Shown piece after piece: positions 1 through 8,806 of a stretch of DNA of 64,000 nucleotides. A program made the position numbers and the translations under genes. The DNA is from Pseudoxanthomonas sp. PXM03 (GTDB lineage: Bacteria; Pseudomonadota; Gammaproteobacteria; Xanthomonadales; Xanthomonadaceae), in the NCBI RefSeq assembly GCF_014852005.1, contig NZ_JACVAU010000001.1, positions 1,572,001 to 1,636,000 on the forward strand. Direction: 5' to 3'. Below the pieces are notes generated by a model. The model was not told where the DNA came from and ran no database searches. It saw only the letters and a list, made by a program, of their open reading frames with translations. Each line of letters starts with the position of its first letter. The stretch's first letter is position 1.

Positions 1-762
1 CGCCGCCACCGAGACCGCCTCGAAACCGATGTAGGCGAAGAACACCATCGCCGCGCCGCGCAGCACGCCATCCCAGCCGAACTTGCCGGGGCCTTCGTTG
101 GCAGGAATGAAGGGCTGCCAGTTGGAGGGGTCGACGTACTGCCAGCCTGCGATGATGACCAGCACGATCAGGCCGGTCTTCAGCACCACCATCGCCATGT
201 TCATGGCCGAGGACTTGCGGATGCCCACGTAGCACAACCAGGTCAGCAGCAGCACGATGACGGCGGCCGGGACGTTGGCGATGGCGCCGGTCGGGCGAAG
301 CTGCGCATCCAGTGGTGCGCTGACGAGCGCCTTGGGCAGGAAGATGTCGAAGTGTTCGAGCAGGCTCAGGAAATAGCCGGTCCAGCTGACCGCGACCGCC
401 GAGGCTGACACGCCGTACTCGAGGACCAGCATCCAGCCGATGAACCACGCGGTGAGTTCACCCAGCGTGGCGTAGGTATAGGTATAGGCGCTGCCGGACA
501 CCGGCACCATCGCGGCGAATTCCGCGTACGCCAGCGCACAGAACGTGCAGCAGATCGCCGCCAGCACGAACGACAGCATGATGGCCGGACCGGCATGGTT
601 GGCCGCCGCCTGGCCGGTGATGACGAAGATGCCGCCACCGATCACCGCACCGATGCCGAGCGCGGTCAGCCCCCAGGGGCCGAGCGTGCGGCGCAGGCTG
701 AGCCCTTCGGCCTCTTCATGGGCGGCATGGGGGTGCTTGGTGGCGAGGAGCTGTCGGAGCAT
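1..762 (-). CDS. APC-family amino acid permease, C-terminus beyond window
   Basis: Inner-membrane amino acid/polyamine transporter of the APC superfamily. The 254 residues visible begin with a short cytoplasmic tail (MLRQLLATKH) and then the first helix motif GIGAVIGGGIF, the family's unwound-helix substrate site, followed by TGQAAANHAGPAIM. About five further hydrophobic segments follow up to the window edge. The reading frame is open at position 1, so the gene is truncated by the window and not by mutation. It is a close paralogue of the downstream-numbered permease at 838-2328, sharing the TGQAAANHAGPAIMLSF stretch, so the two arose by tandem duplication. The terminator at 800-829 lies just upstream, so this copy probably has its own promoter. 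Substrate cannot be told from sequence. Confidence 0.9.
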   Translation of the reverse strand, partial: MLRQLLATKHPHAAHEEAEGLSLRRTLGPWGLTALGIGAVIGGGIFVITGQAAANHAGPAIMLSFVLAAICCTFCALAYAEFAAMVPVSGSAYTYTYATLGELTAWFIGWMLVLEYGVSASAVAVSWTGYFLSLLEHFDIFLPKALVSAPLDAQLRPTGAIANVPAAVIVLLLTWLCYVGIRKSSAMNMAMVVLKTGLIVLVIIAGWQYVDPSNWQPFIPANEGPGKFGWDGVLRGAAMVFFAYIGFEAVSVAA

Positions 763-799
763 CGTGCGTGTTCCTGGAACGGGTTCGATGAGGGCAACC

Positions 800-829
800 A
801 AAAAGGCCGGCGGTGCGTCCGCCGGCCTT
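800..829 (-). terminator. Rho-independent terminator of permease gene 838-2328
   Basis: On the minus strand GGCCGGCGG, a five-base loop (814-818) and CCGCCGGCC form a perfect 9-bp stem (805-827), followed by five T. It sits nine bases after the stop of the 838-2328 permease and separates the two paralogous permeases. Confidence 0.85.
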
Positions 830-837
830 GAAGAGGA

Positions 838-2328
838 TCAGGCCTTCTGCCTGAGTTTGCTGTTCCGGAAGCCGTAGGCGAAGTAGATCAGCTGGCCCAG
901 CACGGTCCAGGCCACGAAGATCTGCCAGTGCTCCATGAACGACTGCAGGAACAGGAACAGGCAGGCGAGCACGCCCACCGGGCAGATCAGCCAGAACATC
1001 GGCACGCGGAACGGCCGGTTGAGGTCAGGACGGGTGAAGCGCAGCACCAGCACGCCAAGGCACACCGTGGCGAAGGCCAGCAGCGTCCCCATCGATACCA
1101 GTTCGCCGAGCACGCTGAGCGGCATGAAGCCCGCGAGCAGGCAGGCCAGCACGCCGACGATGATCGTGCCGACATAGGGCGTATGGAACTTCGGGTGCAC
1201 CTTGCCGAAGATCTTCGGCATCAGCCCGTCCTTGGCCATGCTGTAGAAAATGCGTGGCTGAGCCATCAGCATGACCAGGATCACCGACGACAGGCCTGCA
1301 ATGGCGCCGATTTCCACCGCGGTCTTGAGCCAGCCCACGCTGGCGCCGGGATCGGCCTTGAGGACCTCTTCCAGCGCCGTGGCCACCGGCTTGGCGGTGC
1401 CCAGCAGCGTGTAGTGGGTCATGCCGGTCAGTACCGCACAGACGGCGATGTAGATGACGGTGCAGATGGCCAGCGAGCCGAGGATGCCCTTGGGCATGTC
1501 GCGCTGCGGGTTCTTGGCCTCGCCTGCGGCCGTGGAAACCGCGTCGAAGCCGATGTAAGCGAAGAACACGATGGTCGCCGCGCGGAACACGCCATCCATG
1601 CCGAACTGGCCGGGGCCGGTGTTCTCGGGGATGAAGGGGGTCCAGTTCGCCGGGTCGACGTACTGGATGCCAAAGCCGAGGAAGGCCGCAATCACGACCA
1701 CCTTGATGGCGACGATGATCGAGTTGACGAAGGCCGACTGGGTGATGCCGACGTAGCACAGGCCACTGACCGCGGCGACGATCAGCACCGCAGGCAGGTT
1801 GATGATGCCGTCGGTGGCGACGAACCCGCCGTTGGCCCAGGTGATCGGCGCGATGGCCAGCTGCTCGGGGAAGGGCATGCCCAGCGTGCCGGTGAGGAAG
1901 CTCACCAGGTAGCCAGACCAGCCCACCGCGACGGTGGACGATGCGAACAGGTATTCCAGCACCAGGCACCAGCCGATGAACCAGGCCACGGCCTCGCCCA
2001 GGGTGGCGTAGGAGTACGAATATGCGCTGCCGGACACCGGCATCATCGAGGCGAACTCGGCGTAGCAGAGGCCGGCCATGGCGCAGGCAAAGCCGGCAAT
2101 CACGAAGCTCAACATGATCGCCGGGCCGGCGTGGTTGGCCGCGGCCTGGCCGGTCAGCACGAAGATGCCCGCACCGATGACCGCGCCCACGCCCAGCAGC
2201 ACGAGATGTTTGGCGGTCAGGGTTCGCTTCAGACTGCTTTCGCCGTCCAGGCTGCCTTCGAAAGGTTCACCGGCATCGATATGTCCCGCCGGTGCAACCG
2301 GCTTGACCCTGAACAGAGCTTTGAGCAT
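838..2328 (-). CDS. APC-family amino acid permease
   Basis: Inner-membrane amino acid transporter, 496 aa, the normal length for the cationic amino acid/APC family. The start at MLKALFRV was chosen because the 73 in-frame residues before it are Arg/Cys-rich and do not resemble a transporter. The protein has a polar tail, then VGAVIGAGIFVLTGQAAANHAG (helix 1, given here as family signature) and about 12 hydrophobic segments; FAYIGFDAVSTAAGE in the middle is the conserved helix 6 region. It is paralogous to the permease at 1-762. A Nudix gene is divergent. Substrate is not determinable; eukaryotic CAT-like bacterial permeases of this form transport a range of amino acids. Confidence 0.9.
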   Translation of the reverse strand: MLKALFRVKPVAPAGHIDAGEPFEGSLDGESSLKRTLTAKHLVLLGVGAVIGAGIFVLTGQAAANHAGPAIMLSFVIAGFACAMAGLCYAEFASMMPVSGSAYSYSYATLGEAVAWFIGWCLVLEYLFASSTVAVGWSGYLVSFLTGTLGMPFPEQLAIAPITWANGGFVATDGIINLPAVLIVAAVSGLCYVGITQSAFVNSIIVAIKVVVIAAFLGFGIQYVDPANWTPFIPENTGPGQFGMDGVFRAATIVFFAYIGFDAVSTAAGEAKNPQRDMPKGILGSLAICTVIYIAVCAVLTGMTHYTLLGTAKPVATALEEVLKADPGASVGWLKTAVEIGAIAGLSSVILVMLMAQPRIFYSMAKDGLMPKIFGKVHPKFHTPYVGTIIVGVLACLLAGFMPLSVLGELVSMGTLLAFATVCLGVLVLRFTRPDLNRPFRVPMFWLICPVGVLACLFLFLQSFMEHWQIFVAWTVLGQLIYFAYGFRNSKLRQKA

Positions 2329-2516
2329 TCGCAGCGTCCCCTTGCAAGACTGGATGCCGGCGGAAAGACCCGCCAGGCGGTGGCAACTGTCATGGGGAAG
2401 GCGCCCCCACGGAAGGCCGTACCTTGCCAAAGCGGGCGGGGGATCACAAGCGCGGTTGCAGCATGCCGGGCGATAATCACGACACCACCGACCTGCCCGC
2501 AAGGAAAAAACACGCC

Positions 2517-3065
2517 GTGTCAGTCGCTTACACCGCCCTTCGCGCACATCTGGCCGATTACGGACACCGCTGGCCCGACGAACAGGCGGTGGTCGCGCAG
2601 TTTCTCGAGCTGCTGGACGATCCGGCCAATCCGCTGCTCCGCGAGCGACTGGAAGGGCACCTCACGGGGGGCGCCTGGCTGATCAGCGCCGATGGCCGGC
2701 GCACGTTGCTGACCCACCACCGCAAGCTGGGCCGGTGGCTGCAGCTGGGAGGCCATGCCGACGGTGACGAGGACATGGCGCGCGTGGCGCTGAAGGAAGC
2801 CGAGGAGGAATCCGGCCTGTCCGATCTGTCCGTGGAAGGCGGCATCTTCGATCTGGACCGCCACTGGATACCCGAACGGAGGGACGTGCCGGGGCACTGG
2901 CACTACGACATACGCTATGTGGTGCGTGCCAACGGCAGCGAGGACTACGTGGTCAGCGAGGAGTCGCTCGACCTGGCCTGGCGCGATATCGCACCGATCG
3001 CCGCCGAGCCGGATGAATCCCTCAGCCGCATGGCCCGCAAGTGGCTGGCGCGCAACACGGCGTAG
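2517..3065 (+). CDS. Nudix hydrolase
   Basis: Predicted cytoplasmic Nudix pyrophosphohydrolase, about 182 aa from the GTG at 2517. The Nudix box reads G-HADGD-E-DMARVAL-KEAEEESGL, matching GX5EX7REUXEEXGU except that the usual Arg is Lys. The metal-binding Glu cluster is complete. I prefer GTG 2517 because AAGGA lies about 11 bases upstream and homologues I recall begin near this point; an ATG at 2463 and a TTG at 2424 are in frame but lack a visible Shine-Dalgarno. The C-terminal part (HWHYDIRYVV, SEESLDLAW) is typical of a Nudix subfamily common in Xanthomonadaceae. Substrate unknown. Divergent from the permease at 838-2328. Confidence 0.85.
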   Translation: MSVAYTALRAHLADYGHRWPDEQAVVAQFLELLDDPANPLLRERLEGHLTGGAWLISADGRRTLLTHHRKLGRWLQLGGHADGDEDMARVALKEAEEESGLSDLSVEGGIFDLDRHWIPERRDVPGHWHYDIRYVVRANGSEDYVVSEESLDLAWRDIAPIAAEPDESLSRMARKWLARNTA

Positions 3066-3095
3066 GCTGGACCCCGGCCCACCGCACTGCGGATA

Positions 3096-4337
3096 TCAAT
3101 ACAGCACGCGCACCCGCAGCGTGCCGTCAATTGCCGCCATCGCGTCGCGCAGGCTGGCCGTCTGTTCTTCATCGGCAGTCACGTCGATGACCACGTAGCC
3201 GACTTTCGGGTCGGTGCGCAGGAACTGGCCGTCGATGTTGATGCCGCGGTCGCGGAAGATGTCGTTGATCTGCGACAGCACGCCCGGCACATTGCGGTGG
3301 ATATGCAGGATGCGTCGGCTGCCCTCGTGGCCGGGCAGGGTGACTTCGGGGAAGTTCACCGCCGACAGCGTGCTGCCGTTGTCGCTGTAGCGCACCAGCT
3401 TGGCCGCCACTTCCACGCCGATGTTGTCCTGCGCCTCCAGCGTGCTGCCACCGACATGCGGGGTCAGGATCACGTTGTCCAACCCGCGCAACGGCGACTC
3501 GAAGGCATCCGCATTGCCCTTGGGTTCCACCGGGAACACGTCCACCGCGGCACCGCCGACCTTGCCGGACTTCAGTGCTTCCGCCAGTGCATCGATGTCC
3601 ACCACGGTGCCGCGCGAGGCGTTGATCAGGTGTGCGCCGGGCTTCATCCGGGCGATCTGCGCCGCGCCGAACATGTCTTTCGTCGCGGCCGTCTCCGGTA
3701 CGTGCAGCGTGACCACGTCGCTGAGTTCCAGCAGGTCGTCCAGGCTGACGGCGGCGCGTGCGTTGCCCAGCGACAGCTTGGTCTCGATGTCGTGGAAGAG
3801 CACCTGCATGCCCAGCGACTCGGCCAGCACGCCCACCTGGGTGCCGATATGGCCGTAGCCGATGATGCCCAGGGTCTTGCCTCGCACCTCATGACTGCCG
3901 GCAGCGGACTTGCTCCAGCCGCCCCGGTGGCACTCGGCGTTCTTCTGGGGGATGCCACGCATCAGCAGGATGGCCTGCGCAACGACCAGTTCCGCCACGC
4001 TGCGGGTATTGGAGTACGGGGCGTTGAAGACCGGAATGCCGGCTAGTTCCGCCGCGTCCAGATCCACCTGGTTGGTGCCGATGCAGAAGCAGCCCACCGC
4101 GATCAGCCGGCGTGCCTGCGACAGCACATCGTCGGTCAGGTGGCTGCGCGAGCGGATGCCGACAATGTGCGCTTCGGCAATGCGGCGCTTCAGTTCGTCT
4201 TCCGGCAGCGACTTCTCGTGGTACTCGATCTGCGTATAGCCCGCCGCGCGGAACGTCTCCACAGCGGTCTGGCTGACCCCTTCCAGCAACAGCACGCGGA
4301 TGTCCTGCTTCGGGTACGAGGTCTTCTTGATCGACAT
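3096..4337 (-). CDS. serA: D-3-phosphoglycerate dehydrogenase SerA
   Basis: First enzyme of serine biosynthesis: oxidises 3-phosphoglycerate to 3-phosphohydroxypyruvate with NAD. At 413 aa it matches the E. coli-type SerA. Visible features: substrate domain with RSRSHLTDDVL, NAD-binding GxGxxG in IGYGHIGTQVG, catalytic-region Arg in INASRGTVVD, the catalytic His in LTPHVGGST, and a C-terminal ACT domain (from about residue 335, RILHIHRNVPGVLSQIND) that gives serine feedback inhibition. The start MSIKKTSYPK was chosen because the preceding in-frame residues are not conserved in the family. It is divergent from a D-2-hydroxyglutarate dehydrogenase, which recycles the 2-hydroxyglutarate that SerA makes from 2-oxoglutarate. 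Confidence 0.97.
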   Translation of the reverse strand: MSIKKTSYPKQDIRVLLLEGVSQTAVETFRAAGYTQIEYHEKSLPEDELKRRIAEAHIVGIRSRSHLTDDVLSQARRLIAVGCFCIGTNQVDLDAAELAGIPVFNAPYSNTRSVAELVVAQAILLMRGIPQKNAECHRGGWSKSAAGSHEVRGKTLGIIGYGHIGTQVGVLAESLGMQVLFHDIETKLSLGNARAAVSLDDLLELSDVVTLHVPETAATKDMFGAAQIARMKPGAHLINASRGTVVDIDALAEALKSGKVGGAAVDVFPVEPKGNADAFESPLRGLDNVILTPHVGGSTLEAQDNIGVEVAAKLVRYSDNGSTLSAVNFPEVTLPGHEGSRRILHIHRNVPGVLSQINDIFRDRGINIDGQFLRTDPKVGYVVIDVTADEEQTASLRDAMAAIDGTLRVRVLY

Positions 4338-4530
4338 TGCCGGAAAGGTCGCAGCGGAGGGGGAAGGGGCGTCACTATGCCAGATGCACGCCGTCGATGG
4401 TGCGGCGCGGAATGGAAAGCTCGGTTGCCGTTTTCCAGGCTTTGTTGCCCTTGCAACCAAGCGCATCGCTCGCTGGACGCAGCGCAGCATCGCTGGCACG
4501 CTGGGCGCCCCCGAAAGCCTGCCCTCCGCA

Positions 4531-5919
4531 ATGAGCGATCCGCGCCTGGAAGCCCTGCTGCACGCCGTCCCGGCGCTGCGCCTGAAGACCGATCCTGCCG
4601 ATCTCGAGCACTACGGCCGCGACTGGACCCGGCGCTGGACACCCGCACCGCTGGCGATCGCATTGCCCGCCACGGTCGAGGAAGTGCAGGCCGTCGTGCG
4701 TTGGGCGAACGAGCATCGCGTCGCGGTCGTGCCCTCGGGCGGGCGCACCGGCCTGTCCGGTGGCGCCGTGGCCGCGAATGGCGAACTGGTGCTGAGCCTT
4801 GAGCGCATGAACCAGGCGCTCGACTTCAATGCCGTGGACCGCACGCTGACCGTGCAGGCCGGTATGCCGCTGGAGGCCGTACATAACGCGGCGCGTGAGC
4901 ACGGACTGGTCTATCCGGTCGATTTCGCCGCACGCGGTTCTTGCGCCATCGGCGGCAACATCGCCACCAACGCCGGCGGCATCCGGGTGATCCGCTACGG
5001 CAACACGCGCGAATGGATCGCCGGTCTGAAAGTCGTCACCGGTGCCGGCGACGTGCTGGAGCTCAACAAGGCACTGATCAAGAATTCCAGCGGCTACGAC
5101 CTGCGCCATCTCTGGATCGGCTCGGAAGGGACGTTGGGCATCGTGGTGGAAGCCACCGTGAGGCTGACCGATCCGCCGCCGCCGACCAATGTCATGCTGC
5201 TGGCACTGCCGTCGTTCGATGTGCTGATGCAGGTGTTCGCCGCGTTCCGCGAGCGCCTGCAGCTGGAGGCCTTCGAATTCTTCACCGACCGCGCGCTGCA
5301 CCATGTGCTGGCGCATGGCGCACAGAAGCCGTTCGAGGAAATCCATCCGTACTACGTGGTCACCGAGTTCGCGATCGGCGACGAGGCGAGGGAAGCCGCG
5401 GCAATGGCGGCCTTCGAGGCCTGCATGGAGCAGGGCTGGGTCAGCGATGGCGTGATCAGCCAGTCCGATGCCCAGGCCGCGCAGCTGTGGCGCCTGCGCG
5501 AGGGCATCACCGAGGCGCTGGCGCGCTATGTGCCGTACAAGAACGACGTGTCCGTGCGCATTTCCGCCATGCCTGCGTTCCTTGCCGAGACGCAGGCGTT
5601 GCTGGGCGAGGCGTACCCGCACTTCGAAGTGGTGTGGTTCGGCCATATCGGTGACGGCAACCTGCATATCAACGTGCTGAAGCCCGACGGTATGGAGAAC
5701 GCGGAGTTCGTCACCCAGTGCGAGCAGGTCACCAAGCTGCTGGCCGAATCGCTGCGCCGCCACCACGGCAGCATTTCCGCCGAACACGGCATCGGCCTGG
5801 TGAAGAAGGGCTATCTGGAAAGCACGCGCAGCGCCGACGAGATCGCGGTGATGCGCGGCATCAAGCGCGTGCTGGATCCGAACGGCCTGATGAACCCGGG
5901 CAAGCTCTTCGACGCGTGA
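4531..5919 (+). CDS. FAD-linked D-2-hydroxyglutarate dehydrogenase
   Basis: FAD-dependent 2-hydroxyacid dehydrogenase of the GlcD/D2HGDH family, 462 aa. Features in order: PCMH-type FAD domain (VVPSGGRTGLSGGAV, GGNIATNAGGIRVIRYGN), substrate/C-terminal domain with FGHIGDGNLHINV and the family signature SAEHGIGLVKKGYL, ending in DPNGLMNPGK. The start at ATG 4531 (MSDPRLEA) matches family N-termini; 77 earlier in-frame residues overlap the serA promoter and are rejected. The gene is divergent from serA. In Pseudomonas the D2HGDH next to serA removes the D-2-hydroxyglutarate by-product and so pulls the SerA reaction forward, which is why I prefer this substrate to D-lactate or glycolate. Electrons probably pass to an electron-transfer flavoprotein. 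Confidence 0.85.
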   Translation: MSDPRLEALLHAVPALRLKTDPADLEHYGRDWTRRWTPAPLAIALPATVEEVQAVVRWANEHRVAVVPSGGRTGLSGGAVAANGELVLSLERMNQALDFNAVDRTLTVQAGMPLEAVHNAAREHGLVYPVDFAARGSCAIGGNIATNAGGIRVIRYGNTREWIAGLKVVTGAGDVLELNKALIKNSSGYDLRHLWIGSEGTLGIVVEATVRLTDPPPPTNVMLLALPSFDVLMQVFAAFRERLQLEAFEFFTDRALHHVLAHGAQKPFEEIHPYYVVTEFAIGDEAREAAAMAAFEACMEQGWVSDGVISQSDAQAAQLWRLREGITEALARYVPYKNDVSVRISAMPAFLAETQALLGEAYPHFEVVWFGHIGDGNLHINVLKPDGMENAEFVTQCEQVTKLLAESLRRHHGSISAEHGIGLVKKGYLESTRSADEIAVMRGIKRVLDPNGLMNPGKLFDA

Positions 5920-6005
5920 CGCGGATTCATCCAGCCATCGCTGATTGCAGGTAGTCTTGGCGCGCCGCGATGCGCGCGGTGTCCGTTCATTCCCTGGAAG
6001 TGTCC

Positions 6006-6305
6006 ATGTCCCGAATTCTCCTGGCTGGCGTCCTGCTGGCGTTCTCCGTCCCGGCACTGGCCGGCAGCTTCGCCGGCAGTTCGGCCGGTGCGTCATCCGC
6101 CGGCTCGTCCGCCTCGTCCGACAGCTCATCCGGCGACGACAAGATCGTCGTGCAGGCGCGCGAGGACGCCGCCAGCTTTGTCGCCAGCGACGGTCGTATC
6201 CGTGGCGCCCAACTGGAAGCCGCGCTGCGTCACCTGCGCGAGAAGGATGAAGCCGCTCGCAAGGCCAGCGACATGCAGCTGGCGCAGGCCATCCTGGCTC
6301 GCTGA
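6006..6305 (+). CDS. Small secreted DUF2388 protein
   Basis: A 99-residue protein with a clear signal peptide (MSRILLAGVLLAFSVPALAG), then a Ser/Gly/Ala-rich linker and a compact conserved end (DDKIVVQAREDAASFVASDG, LRHLREKDEAARKASDMQLA) that I recognise as DUF2388. Function unknown; expected in the periplasm. The stop overlaps the start of the DUF4105 gene in TGATG, so translation is coupled. The same two families are neighbours in pseudomonads, which suggests a shared function. The ATG at 6006 was chosen since it starts the signal peptide. Confidence 0.8.
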   Translation: MSRILLAGVLLAFSVPALAGSFAGSSAGASSAGSSASSDSSSGDDKIVVQAREDAASFVASDGRIRGAQLEAALRHLREKDEAARKASDMQLAQAILAR

Positions 6306-8128
6306 TGCCACCGCGTCGGCCCTGCGGCCGGCGCTTCGTCGCGCTGCTCGCATGGGCGTGGCTGGGGCCGGCCGTCACGGCGGCCGCGCTCGACATCGAT
6401 CCGACGGGCCTCGGCTCCGATGACATCGTCGCGACGCAGGCGCTGCTCGACGATGTCCTGCCGCGCCTGCCGCAGGCATGGCGCGATGGGCTGCCGTCCG
6501 ATCTCGTCCTGCAATGGCGCGACGATCTTCCCGTGCATGTGGCCGGTCGACGGGTCGGTGATCGCATCCTGTTGCCGCGCCGCCTGTTGCAGGCATGGCA
6601 GGCACGCGATGGCATGCCTGCGGACGATGCTTCGTTGCGCGCCGTCCGGAACGCGCTGGTGCACGAACTTGCTCACAGCTATGACCGGGCACAGCGCGAC
6701 ATTCTGTCCGGCGATCCGCGCCTGCGAGATCTCGCGGGATGGCAGCGCAGCGTGTTTGCCATCGCGGGGCGCCGTTCGCGCAACGATTTCGTCGCACGGG
6801 TGCCTGATCCGTACGAGTTGGAGCGTCCTTCCGAATTCGTGGCGGTGAACCTCGAGCATTTCGTGTTCGATCCCACCTACGGTTGCCGACGCCCGGCCCT
6901 GCATCGTCACTTCGCGATGCACTTCCGGATGCCGATGACGACGAAGGCATGTGCGCCCGGATTGCCGTTCCTGGATGTGGATGCCGAAGCCGGCGATGCC
7001 TCGTTGCTCGCACTGGACCCGGCGCGCATCTACGCGGTCGACTATCTGCTGGCGGAGGGCAACACGCAGGCGATGAGTCGCTGGGGCCACAGCATGCTGC
7101 GGTTGGTGGTCTGCGCGCCCGGTCGTGCACCGGGACCCGATTGCCGCCTCGACCTGGCCCATCACCGCGTGCTGTCGTTCCGCGCGTTCGTGGGCGACGT
7201 GCAGATCTCCGGGTGGCGCGGCCTGACCGGCTCGTACCCGTCGCGCCTGTTCCTGTTGCCGCTGGACCAGGTGATCGAGGAGTACACCCGGGTGGAACTG
7301 CGCGGCCTGCAGTCCATTCCCCTGCAACTGGAGCAGGATGAAATCGCGTCCCTGGTCGAGCGGGCCGCGCAGCTTCACTGGAGCTACGACGGACGCTACT
7401 ACTTCATCAGCAACAACTGCGCGGTGGAGACCTGGAAGCTGCTGCACGACGGCGTGCCACGACTGGCCGGGGAACCGCTCGCCAGCATCACGCCCACCGG
7501 ACTGCTGAAGAAGCTGGAGCGTCGTGGCATCGCCGATACCCGCGTGCTCGACGACGCAGGGCAGGCGCGACGACTCGGTTACTACTTCGAGCCGATGAGC
7601 GCGCGCTACGACGCACTGTTCGATGTGGCACGCGAGGCGCTCGCGCTGCCGCAGCAGGACGTGCACGCCTGGCTGGCGCTGTCGCCTGCGGAGCGCGCCA
7701 TCTGGCTGCCACGGGCCGACCTGCGTGCGAGCGCGGCGCTGCTGGTGCTGGAGAATGCGGCGCTCCGTCGCCAGCAACTGCTGTTGCGCGACGAACTGAA
7801 GCGACGCTACCTGGGCCGCAATGCGCCCGCCGATGTCGCGCGGGCGCTGCAGGCCTTGCGCACGTGGCTGGGCGATACCGGTTTCGCCAGTCGCCCCTCG
7901 GAACTGCTGCCGGAGGGCTACGGACTTCCGCAGGCCGATGAGCGCGCGCGCATTGCGAAGGAAGCAGGAACCCGCGTGGCGCGCTTGCGTGAGCAGGATG
8001 GTGTGCTTCGTGGCGAACTGGAGCGCTGGCTGCCCGCCGACCAGCGCGAGGTCGTGCGGGGCATCGAAGCAAACCTGAAAACGATCAGCGCGCGCCTGCG
8101 CGCACTGGATGCGGCAGGCGCGTCGTGA
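6305..8128 (+). CDS. DUF4105 protein with N-terminal HELAH motif
   Basis: A 607-residue protein exported by an N-terminal signal or anchor (about residues 8-28). Residues 115-130 contain VHELAHSYDRAQ, a HExxH zinc-metallopeptidase-like motif. The second half carries the DUF4105 core: WGHSMLRLVV, DVQISGWRGLTGSYPS and ISNNCAVETWKLL, whose invariant His and Cys suggest a papain-like (NlpC/CHAP-style) active site; that reading is mine. The C-terminal 130 residues are Arg/Leu-rich and likely helical. Translation is coupled to the DUF2388 gene. The activity has not been assigned in any family I know, so a periplasmic or outer-membrane hydrolase is only a hypothesis. Confidence 0.75.
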   Translation: MPPRRPCGRRFVALLAWAWLGPAVTAAALDIDPTGLGSDDIVATQALLDDVLPRLPQAWRDGLPSDLVLQWRDDLPVHVAGRRVGDRILLPRRLLQAWQARDGMPADDASLRAVRNALVHELAHSYDRAQRDILSGDPRLRDLAGWQRSVFAIAGRRSRNDFVARVPDPYELERPSEFVAVNLEHFVFDPTYGCRRPALHRHFAMHFRMPMTTKACAPGLPFLDVDAEAGDASLLALDPARIYAVDYLLAEGNTQAMSRWGHSMLRLVVCAPGRAPGPDCRLDLAHHRVLSFRAFVGDVQISGWRGLTGSYPSRLFLLPLDQVIEEYTRVELRGLQSIPLQLEQDEIASLVERAAQLHWSYDGRYYFISNNCAVETWKLLHDGVPRLAGEPLASITPTGLLKKLERRGIADTRVLDDAGQARRLGYYFEPMSARYDALFDVAREALALPQQDVHAWLALSPAERAIWLPRADLRASAALLVLENAALRRQQLLLRDELKRRYLGRNAPADVARALQALRTWLGDTGFASRPSELLPEGYGLPQADERARIAKEAGTRVARLREQDGVLRGELERWLPADQREVVRGIEANLKTISARLRALDAAGAS

Positions 8129-8137
8129 CCGAAGGCC

Positions 8138-8704
8138 TCAGTCGGCGCGACCGCCGAACTCGCCCGTCGTCGTGTTGACCAGGATGCGCTCGCCGTTGGT
8201 GATGTACTCCGGCACCATGATCTCGATGCCGGTGTTGAGCTTGGCCGGCTTCGGGCGCTTGGTCGCGGTGCCACCCTTCAGTTCCGGCGGCGTTTCCACC
8301 ACTTCCAGCGTCACGTGCTGCGGAAGCTGCAGGGCGACCGGCAGTTCGTCGATGACCTGCACGTAGCAGCCGGCCAGGCCTTCGGTGATGTAGCCGGCGT
8401 CATCGCCGATGACGTTGGCATCCAGCGTGTAGGGCGTGTAGTCCTCGTCGTCGAGGAAGACGAACGCATCGCCATCCATGTACGAGAACGTCGCCTGCCG
8501 GCGCAGCAGTTCGACTTCCGGCAGGTTGTCGTCGGCGTCGAAGCTGGCATCCAGCTTGTTGCCGCCGGGTACGCTGTACATGATGAAACGGAAGCGCACG
8601 TTGCCACCGCGCCCTTGCGGCGAGCTGCGCTCGATGTCGCGGATCTGGTAGACGCCGCCGTTGTGTTCGACGACGTTGCCCTTCTTGATGTCGAAAGCTT
8701 TCAT
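8138..8704 (-). CDS. efpL: Elongation factor P-like protein EfpL (YeiP)
   Basis: An EF-P paralogue of the YeiP/EfpL subfamily, 188 aa, with three beta-barrel domains. It binds ribosomes stalled on proline-containing motifs. Evidence: [17 protein letters not shown] start, the tip loop [14 protein letters not shown] with Arg at about residue 32 where EF-P carries its modified Lys/Arg, FMD-type stretch [16 protein letters not shown] and the C-terminal [25 protein letters not shown] ending in the YeiP-typical GRAD. The start at 8704 removes 28 unconserved residues. The region upstream (8705-8806) is a low-complexity GTGATT-rich stretch. A polyproline-run lipoprotein at 59527-60858 is one possible client. 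Confidence 0.93.
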   Translation of the reverse strand: MKAFDIKKGNVVEHNGGVYQIRDIERSSPQGRGGNVRFRFIMYSVPGGNKLDASFDADDNLPEVELLRRQATFSYMDGDAFVFLDDEDYTPYTLDANVIGDDAGYITEGLAGCYVQVIDELPVALQLPQHVTLEVVETPPELKGGTATKRPKPAKLNTGIEIMVPEYITNGERILVNTTTGEFGGRAD

Positions 8705-8806
8705 GGTGGTGATTTGCGATTGGTGATGGGTGATGGGGTGGGGCGGCGTGATCGTTCGGGAAGGCGGCTCTTGCGAATCACCACTCACGAGTGACGAATC
8801 ACGGCC
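8705..8806. repeat. GTGATT/GATTCG-rich short-repeat spacer
   Basis: The 102 bases between efpL and the dehydrogenase are made of variants of GTGATT and GATTCG (for example TGCGATTGGTGATGGGTGATG and, near 8779-8804, GCGAATCACCACTCACGAGTGACGAATCAC with a short dyad ACTCACGAGT). It is a degenerate short-period repeat. It must also hold the efpL promoter, which I cannot pick out. Confidence 0.5.

Noticed and set aside
928..2682. 584-codon plus-strand frame across the permease gene
   Set aside because: Antisense to a clear APC permease; composition (His, Gln, Arg, Asp rich) is typical of a shadow frame.
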